11,419 nt of DNA, from contig CAZIRO010000087.1 of the NCBI GenBank assembly GCA_964541595.1, positions 1 through 11,419 on the forward strand, read 5' to 3'. A model generated the notes under the pieces. That model saw only the letters and a list, made by a program, of their open reading frames with translations. It did no database searches and was not told the DNA's origin. Shown in pieces: positions 6,662 to 11,419 of the stretch. Source of the stretch: CAZIRO01 sp964541595 (GTDB lineage: Bacteria > Acidobacteriota > HRBIN11). Every line of letters begins with the position of its first letter. The first letter of the stretch is position 1. A program made the translations under genes and the position numbers.

Positions 6662-8425
6662 ATGCGGCCGCAATGGCGGATTTCCGCGTTCGCACGCATG
6701 TCCCCACGCGGGTGGGTACGTATCCATCGCGGATGGGTGGGTCTCGTCGTCTTACTGCTCCCGTTTGAAATGTTCACCCCCTGGATAGATACCGCGTGGT
6801 TTCGGATCACCAACTGGGAGATCGCCTTTTATGGACTGCTGATCTTCACGCTGGGTCGCGTCTGGATGGATCGGTCGTTCCGTCTCCGGTCGCTGTGGTG
6901 GCGTGACTGTGCACTGCGCGTCACCTGGGCGGCTCTGGTTGCCTGGCTGGGCTGGGCGGCAGTTGCCGCCGGATGGGCACCGTTCCATTCATGGGCAGCA
7001 TGGAAATTCGCTGTACGGTGGATTCTGGCCGCCGCTTTCGTGCCGATCGTCGTCGGGACAGTACGCACGATTCGTGACCTGCGATATGTGTGTCACGCAT
7101 TGCTGCTGGGCGCCGGCATCAGCGCTGTACTCGGGATTCTGGAGTGGTTTCAGTGGTCGCCGGTGACTGCCGTACTTGCGATGTTCAAAGCTGCGCCGAC
7201 TCATGTCGGCGGCTTTCTGCGTATCAGTGCGACGTTCCCATACGCCACGATCGCTGCCATGTTCTTTGAAGCGGTACTGCCGGTAGGACTCGTGCTCTGG
7301 GCTACAGCGAATTCATGGCAGCTGCGGATCCTGTACGCGCTGGGGTGCAGTACCCTTGCCCTTGCCGTGGTCAGTACGCAGACGCGTACGGGTGTGGTCA
7401 CCCTGTGGCTTGTCCTGGCGGCCCTGACCGTATGGGGATGGCGGGATTCCCACCTGCGATCCCTCCGGCGTCCCGCCGGATGGATGATCGTGCTGATACT
7501 CCTGGGCGTGGGGATGCTGACTGTCGCCCAGCGGGCGCATATCCGATGGTTCACTGTGGACGATAGCGAATGGTACGGTGCCGTATATACGGTTCCCGGT
7601 GTGATCCGGGGACGCACCGGGGACGTGGTGACCGTGCGTATTCGCGTCCGCAATACCGGTCGGATGGAATGGCGTCCGGAAGCCGCGCATCCGGTCGTTC
7701 TGGGTATGCGGTGGCTCACGGCGAACGGTCAGGCGCAGATCGGTGCCGGACACCTGGAGTTCGAACTGCCGCACGCCGTCCCCCCGGGAGGTTCAGTGGA
7801 GTTGCAGGTGCCGGTACGCATGGAATGGCCTCCTGGAGAGTATCGGATCGTGTGGGGCATGTTGCAACGCAATATCCTCTGGTTCCGCAGTCGCAACGTT
7901 CCGGAAGCCATCAGTCGGGTCATTGTTCGACCCGGTCGGGCGCCGAGCACACTTCCGGCGCAGATCGGCATTCACCCGTTGCCGTCTGGACGAACAGCGC
8001 CGGAACCGGTCCTGCGCAGGATCACACTCTGGCGCACCGCCGTCCGGATGCTCGAGACATCCCCCTGGCTGGGTGTGGGTCCGGACAACTTCCGCCGCAT
8101 GTATGGGCGTTATCTGGGGTTTCAATCGTGGGATCAACGGATTCATGCCAACAATACCTTTCTCGAGATCCTTGCGGACATCGGCGTTCCGGGGTTCCTG
8201 GCGTGGCTGGTCTTTGTTGTCTGTATCACGGGGATCGGCGTCCGCGTCGCGCTGCGGGCGCCCGCTGCGATGACGCGTCAATGGGCCGCAGGCACGCTTG
8301 CGGGGTGGTGCGCGTTTCTGATCCACGGCATACTGGACTATTTCCTCGCTTTTCACGCTACGCTCCTCTTATGGATGCTCCTGGCCGGTTTCATTCTTGT
8401 ACTGCACCTGAACATTCGGAGGTGA
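6662..8425 (+). CDS. O-antigen ligase/polymerase-like (Wzy_C) membrane protein with Ig-like insert
   Basis: This protein (587 residues from the chosen start) has about nine hydrophobic segments before residue 290, a large external loop (about 291-455), and three more segments to the end. It belongs to the Wzy_C/O-antigen ligase group that joins undecaprenyl-linked glycan to an acceptor. Family marks are RISATFPYATIAAMF (187-201), TQTRTGVV (239-246), and, after the loop, LWRTAVRMLETSPWLGVGPDNF (456-477), then RIHANNTFLEILADIGVPG (493-511). The loop contains a 120-residue beta-rich domain (about 310-424), with GDVVTVRIRVRNTGRMEWR (320-338), PPGGSVELQVPVRM and PPGEYRIVWGML. This resembles NBR1/Ig-like domains. 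The motif reads HANN where many ligases have a second His. No strong ribosome binding site precedes any start. ATG 6662 is chosen; ATG 6698 or 6593 (overlapping the previous gene by 44 bases) are alternatives. Spacing suggests cotranscription with the dehydrogenase. Confidence 0.85.
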   Translation: MRPQWRISAFARMSPRGWVRIHRGWVGLVVLLLPFEMFTPWIDTAWFRITNWEIAFYGLLIFTLGRVWMDRSFRLRSLWWRDCALRVTWAALVAWLGWAAVAAGWAPFHSWAAWKFAVRWILAAAFVPIVVGTVRTIRDLRYVCHALLLGAGISAVLGILEWFQWSPVTAVLAMFKAAPTHVGGFLRISATFPYATIAAMFFEAVLPVGLVLWATANSWQLRILYALGCSTLALAVVSTQTRTGVVTLWLVLAALTVWGWRDSHLRSLRRPAGWMIVLILLGVGMLTVAQRAHIRWFTVDDSEWYGAVYTVPGVIRGRTGDVVTVRIRVRNTGRMEWRPEAAHPVVLGMRWLTANGQAQIGAGHLEFELPHAVPPGGSVELQVPVRMEWPPGEYRIVWGMLQRNILWFRSRNVPEAISRVIVRPGRAPSTLPAQIGIHPLPSGRTAPEPVLRRITLWRTAVRMLETSPWLGVGPDNFRRMYGRYLGFQSWDQRIHANNTFLEILADIGVPGFLAWLVFVVCITGIGVRVALRAPAAMTRQWAAGTLAGWCAFLIHGILDYFLAFHATLLLWMLLAGFILVLHLNIRR

Positions 8426-8533
8426 TCGCCCTTTCGTCGTTCGATGAAGAGGTACATTTCCGGGTGAAGTGACGAGATGAAAAGTCATGAGAGGGAAAGC
8501 GACGCAGGTATTCATGGCACGACGTACTTCGTA
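8426..8533. other. convergent intergenic gap without recognisable gene
   Basis: These 108 bases lie between two genes that end toward each other. No open frame with coding character or RNA-like structure is evident. Small inverted repeats occur, for example ATGA/TCAT around 8477-8488. Confidence 0.6.
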
Positions 8534-8558
8534 TCACGTCTCCCCTCGTTCCTTTTTT
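8521..8558 (+). terminator. possible terminator: weak hairpin plus T-run at convergent gene ends
   Basis: A stem GACG/CGTC (8521-8524 with 8537-8540), with an inner TAC/GTA pairing and a bulge, is followed by a T6 run at 8553-8558, with a spacer of about 12 bases. It could end transcription of the ligase-like gene. The spacer is longer than ideal, and the T-run also codes for Lys-Lys near the end of the helicase gene on the other strand. Confidence 0.22.
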
Positions 8559-11419
8559 CTGGTGTCACTTTGGGAATACACTTCCAGAGGTGTCAGCGGG
8601 GGTTTTCGCGCCCGTGTGCGGGGCCAGAGATGAATCCAGGTGCCGGTGCGCACCACGATCAGGCCTCCGTATACGCGTTCCTCCGCAAAGACCGTACGCA
8701 CGAATTCGCAGTAAACGCGGATTTGAGACGCGTACCGCTTGCGCAGCGTGCGAACGTCTGATTCGCGATCGGTCTTGTAGTCCCCCACCCATACGACCGA
8801 ACCGCATCCGTCTGTCTGCTCCCAGATCACGTCGATCCTTCCCTGCCAGAATCTCCGTTGACGCGCGTCTGCAGGCCACAGGAAGGGTACTTCTCGTGCC
8901 CGTATACGCGTGCGCATGAGGTGCCACAGCGGACGCCGGAGAAAAGTGCGCACCAGTTCGTGCGCATCGACGAGAACGCGGGCGAGATCTTCTCTCGTGA
9001 TCGCTGTATCCCGCGCCAGTGCAGCCAGTAGATGGGGTGCGGTGTCGTTGAAAAAGGCGTCCACCCAGCGGAGGTCGTCCTGAACGGATGGCTGATCCAG
9101 TGGAATCCGTGCGAGTGCTTCATGCACGAGGGTACCGACGAGGCGTCCGAGGGGATCGTCTGCTGCCCGATCGATCGGGGTGAGCGGGAACAGTATCGGC
9201 GTCTCTCGATCGTCAGGCGGTGGTGCTTCCGGCCAGCGGTCGTGTTCGCTGGGCCGGAGGCGAAGCGGCATGGCATCGGGAAATCGTGCCTGTCGCCGTC
9301 GAATACGGTCCCAGGCACGGCGGTACTGTGCTTCGGTTTTCCCGGAAACCGTCGGCACCGTCAGCGTCGGGGATGCCACCGCAATCGACGGCAGGGGCGT
9401 ATCGACATGCAGTCGGGTGATCGGATAATCGGTCGGAAGTTCAAGCGATGCGGCCAGCCAGCAGATGTTGTGCGCGGATTTGCGTGCCTGCGCACAGATC
9501 AGGATCAGGTGTTCGCGCGCACGCGTACAGGCGACGTAAAACAGTCGCTTGCGTTCTGCAATGTCCAGCTGGATCTGGCGCATGCGATGGAGGATATAGG
9601 TCACGTTGTGGACCTGCCGGTGATAGCCGCTTTTACGAATGGCAATGCCCACGCGGCCGTCATGTGTCACCCGAATGTCGCAGGGGTACCGAAAATCTTC
9701 ACCGAAACCGGTAAGGATCCGATCGGCGTCGGCCAGGATCACCACGTCGAATTCGAGACCTTTTGCCTTATGGATAGTCATCATGTGCACGGCGTTAATA
9801 TCCGGATCGGCGAGTAAACCCTCCATGGCTTCCGTTCCGCGTTCCAGACTGTCCATCAACCGGTGAACCCACGCGTCCATTGTGATGGTCCCCTGGTTAA
9901 ACCAGCGGTATGCGAGTTCCACCAGTTTCCACAGATTGGCCACCCGTTGCGGACCGTCGGGGTAGCGTGCGTACGCGGCCGGAACGGCAAACGCGTCCAT
10001 CAGGCGGACCAGCGTTTCATACGGGGGAGATTCTGCATGTGCCTGGCGCAACCGGATCAGCCGTTGCAGAACGTCGACCATGCGTTGCCACATGCCGCGA
10101 AAGCGGGGATACTCCCGCAGGAAACCGTCCGCAGAGCGTTCCAGCGGCGCGGTATCCAGCGCCTGCAGTAGAATGCGCGGCGGGTCTTCCGACACTGCCC
10201 AGGTCGGTGGACCGTCGTCTATGGGGTGCATCTGTCGTTCCCACTCGATCAGATGGGCAAGGAAGTCGTCCGAAATGCCGACGACCGGAGAGCGCAGCCA
10301 TCCGATGAGTGCCGGACGATCGTAGGGGTTATTCCAGATGCGCAGCAGATTGACCAGATCCAGGATCTCGGGACGCTGAAAGAAATGGCGGCTTCCCTCG
10401 AATACGAACGGGATCCGGTGGGTATGCAGCACCGTCATGAGTGCGTTCATCATTTCCAGGTTTTTGGTGCTGCGAAACAGAACCGCAATTCGTCCCCATG
10501 CGGGAACGGAGGCACCCGTTCGTTCAGCCAGTCGTTGCGCCCACCGCGCAATGCTGTGGGCAATGATGTATGCCCGGTATTGATTGCGCATTTCGGCGGG
10601 AATCGATTCCAGGCAGATGAGTTCCGGTAACGGAATGGACGTGTCCTCTGACCGGGCGGGTTCCAGCGGATGGTACGGGGGTTGCAGGTACTCCCCGGCA
10701 TAGACCACCGCCCGCTGCAAAAAACCGGTGATGGAATCCGTATCGGCACCGGTGGTCATCGGAAGCAGGTACTGCTGTTGCAGCGCCTCCTCGGATACCG
10801 GTGGAAACTGACGTCGTTCTTCATTGAACAGGTGGGCGCAGGTCGTGTTCACGAACGTGATCACCTGCGGACGGCTGCGAAAGTTTTGTCGCAGGATTAC
10901 CGTCAGGAACCGGCCTTCGGGAGTAGCCGTCTGCATCTCCCGGTAAAAACGGTGGAATGCGGCGAGGTCCGCATCGCGAAACGCATAGATCGTCTGTTTC
11001 GGATCACCGACGACAAAGATGCTCCCGGGTCGCCAGTGGGTGGTCTGCGGGTCCTGGACGATCAGTCGGATGATGTCCATCTGGATCGGGTTCGTGTCCT
11101 GGAACTCGTCCACGAGCACATGCCGAATCCGTTCCTGCATCGATAACCGAACGTCCCGTCGCCGTTGCAGGAGCGTGAACGTCTTCCAGAGCAGGTCCTC
11201 GTATGTCAGAAACCCTTCTCTGCGGAGCCGATCCCGAATCCGGTGAAACAGCGGGGCAAGAGCCTGGTGCGTCTTTCGCGTCAGTTCGGGTTCAATGCCC
11301 AGCAGCATGTCCCGCAGGATCGTCAGAAACTCCGTCAGTCGGGTCTCCGGAACGGTATCCATCCAGATGTCCGATCTGCGGTGCAGGCTGCGACGAATGT
11401 GGGACCAGTTGCGGCGCAG
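8534..11419 (-). CDS. UvrD/AddA-type helicase-nuclease, 5' end beyond the right edge
   Basis: The frame is open from the right edge to a TGA at 8534-8536, giving 961 visible residues (counted from 11419). Helicase motifs appear in order: VDEFQDT (motif II, 103-109), VVGDPKQTIYAFRDADL (136-152), QNFRSRP (178-184), TIHKAKGLEFD (548-558), and LFYVACTRAREHL (626-638). The C-terminal third is a PD-(D/E)XK nuclease: GTLVHEAL (762-769), GRIDVIW with Asp863, and GDYKTD with Asp880 and Lys882, then YASQIRVY. The Walker A motif is absent because it lies upstream of the edge, so the N-terminal part is missing by truncation, not by loss. The domain order fits AddA or RecB-like subunits, which process double-strand ends in recombinational repair with a partner subunit. 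The partner gene is not in view. An in-frame ATG at 11362 is internal. AddA is the more likely of the two, but I give no symbol. Confidence 0.92.
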   Translation of the reverse strand: MRRNWSHIRRSLHRRSDIWMDTVPETRLTEFLTILRDMLLGIEPELTRKTHQALAPLFHRIRDRLRREGFLTYEDLLWKTFTLLQRRRDVRLSMQERIRHVLVDEFQDTNPIQMDIIRLIVQDPQTTHWRPGSIFVVGDPKQTIYAFRDADLAAFHRFYREMQTATPEGRFLTVILRQNFRSRPQVITFVNTTCAHLFNEERRQFPPVSEEALQQQYLLPMTTGADTDSITGFLQRAVVYAGEYLQPPYHPLEPARSEDTSIPLPELICLESIPAEMRNQYRAYIIAHSIARWAQRLAERTGASVPAWGRIAVLFRSTKNLEMMNALMTVLHTHRIPFVFEGSRHFFQRPEILDLVNLLRIWNNPYDRPALIGWLRSPVVGISDDFLAHLIEWERQMHPIDDGPPTWAVSEDPPRILLQALDTAPLERSADGFLREYPRFRGMWQRMVDVLQRLIRLRQAHAESPPYETLVRLMDAFAVPAAYARYPDGPQRVANLWKLVELAYRWFNQGTITMDAWVHRLMDSLERGTEAMEGLLADPDINAVHMMTIHKAKGLEFDVVILADADRILTGFGEDFRYPCDIRVTHDGRVGIAIRKSGYHRQVHNVTYILHRMRQIQLDIAERKRLFYVACTRAREHLILICAQARKSAHNICWLAASLELPTDYPITRLHVDTPLPSIAVASPTLTVPTVSGKTEAQYRRAWDRIRRRQARFPDAMPLRLRPSEHDRWPEAPPPDDRETPILFPLTPIDRAADDPLGRLVGTLVHEALARIPLDQPSVQDDLRWVDAFFNDTAPHLLAALARDTAITREDLARVLVDAHELVRTFLRRPLWHLMRTRIRAREVPFLWPADARQRRFWQGRIDVIWEQTDGCGSVVWVGDYKTDRESDVRTLRKRYASQIRVYCEFVRTVFAEERVYGGLIVVRTGTWIHLWPRTRARKPPLTPLEVYSQSDTRKKERGET

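Noticed and set aside
7581..7592. Perfect 12-base palindrome CCGTATATACGG
   Set aside because: Falls inside the coding sequence of the ligase-like protein with no nearby promoter; chance occurrence is likely.
7570..8472. 300-codon plus-strand open frame overlapping the ligase-like gene
   Set aside because: Shifted reading of the Ig-like and ligase region; low-complexity Ser/Gly/Arg composition and no motif.
8553..8558. A6 run near the end of the helicase-nuclease gene as a frameshift site
   Set aside because: Only a few codons from the stop, so a slip would change almost nothing, and Lys-Lys codons explain it.

Overview
The window holds six confident protein genes, one gene fragment cut by the left edge, and no RNA gene, CRISPR array or insertion sequence that I can see. 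It is rather GC-rich and gene-dense, and reads as ordinary chromosome, not as a mobile island. Three proteins (CsgG-like, M20 amidohydrolase, sorbosone-dehydrogenase-like) have Sec-type signal peptides and two others are polytopic membrane proteins. The makers are therefore a bacterium with an active envelope. The O-antigen-ligase-like protein carries an Ig-like insert of a kind I associate with Chloroflexota-type sequences, but this is a weak memory-based hint, and the phylum cannot be fixed from the window.

Layout from left to right. Bases 2-376 (+) are the 3' end of an unrecognised gene. It is followed by an AMMECR1-family gene (402-998, +) and, overlapping it by four bases, a secreted CsgG/HfaB-type protein with a FlgT-C-like tail (995-1888, +). 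These converge on a minus-strand pair: a GT-C-like multi-spanning membrane protein (1903-3966) preceded in transcription by a secreted M20D amidohydrolase (4013-5317). A 45-base array of 9-base direct repeats fills the gap between the two and contributes the likely ribosome binding site of the membrane protein. The amidohydrolase is divergent from a plus-strand pair: a secreted PQQ/sorbosone-dehydrogenase-like protein (5518-6636) and an O-antigen-ligase-like polymerase/ligase (about 6662-8425). The divergent gap contains two back-to-back candidate promoters whose -35 boxes overlap. Finally a UvrD/AddA-type helicase-nuclease (8534-11419, -) runs in from the right edge; its ATP-binding N-terminus lies outside the window.

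How they may work together: the GT-C-like enzyme, the ligase-like enzyme and the exported sugar dehydrogenase point to surface glycan assembly or periplasmic carbohydrate chemistry, and the CsgG-like protein to an outer-membrane or periplasmic assembly. This is inference from context. No single textbook operon is complete here, and I do not see a defined new defence or mobile system. The best second looks are the Ig-like insertion in the ligase, the repeat array in the leader of the glycosyltransferase, the shared -35 region, and the AMMECR1/CsgG translational coupling.
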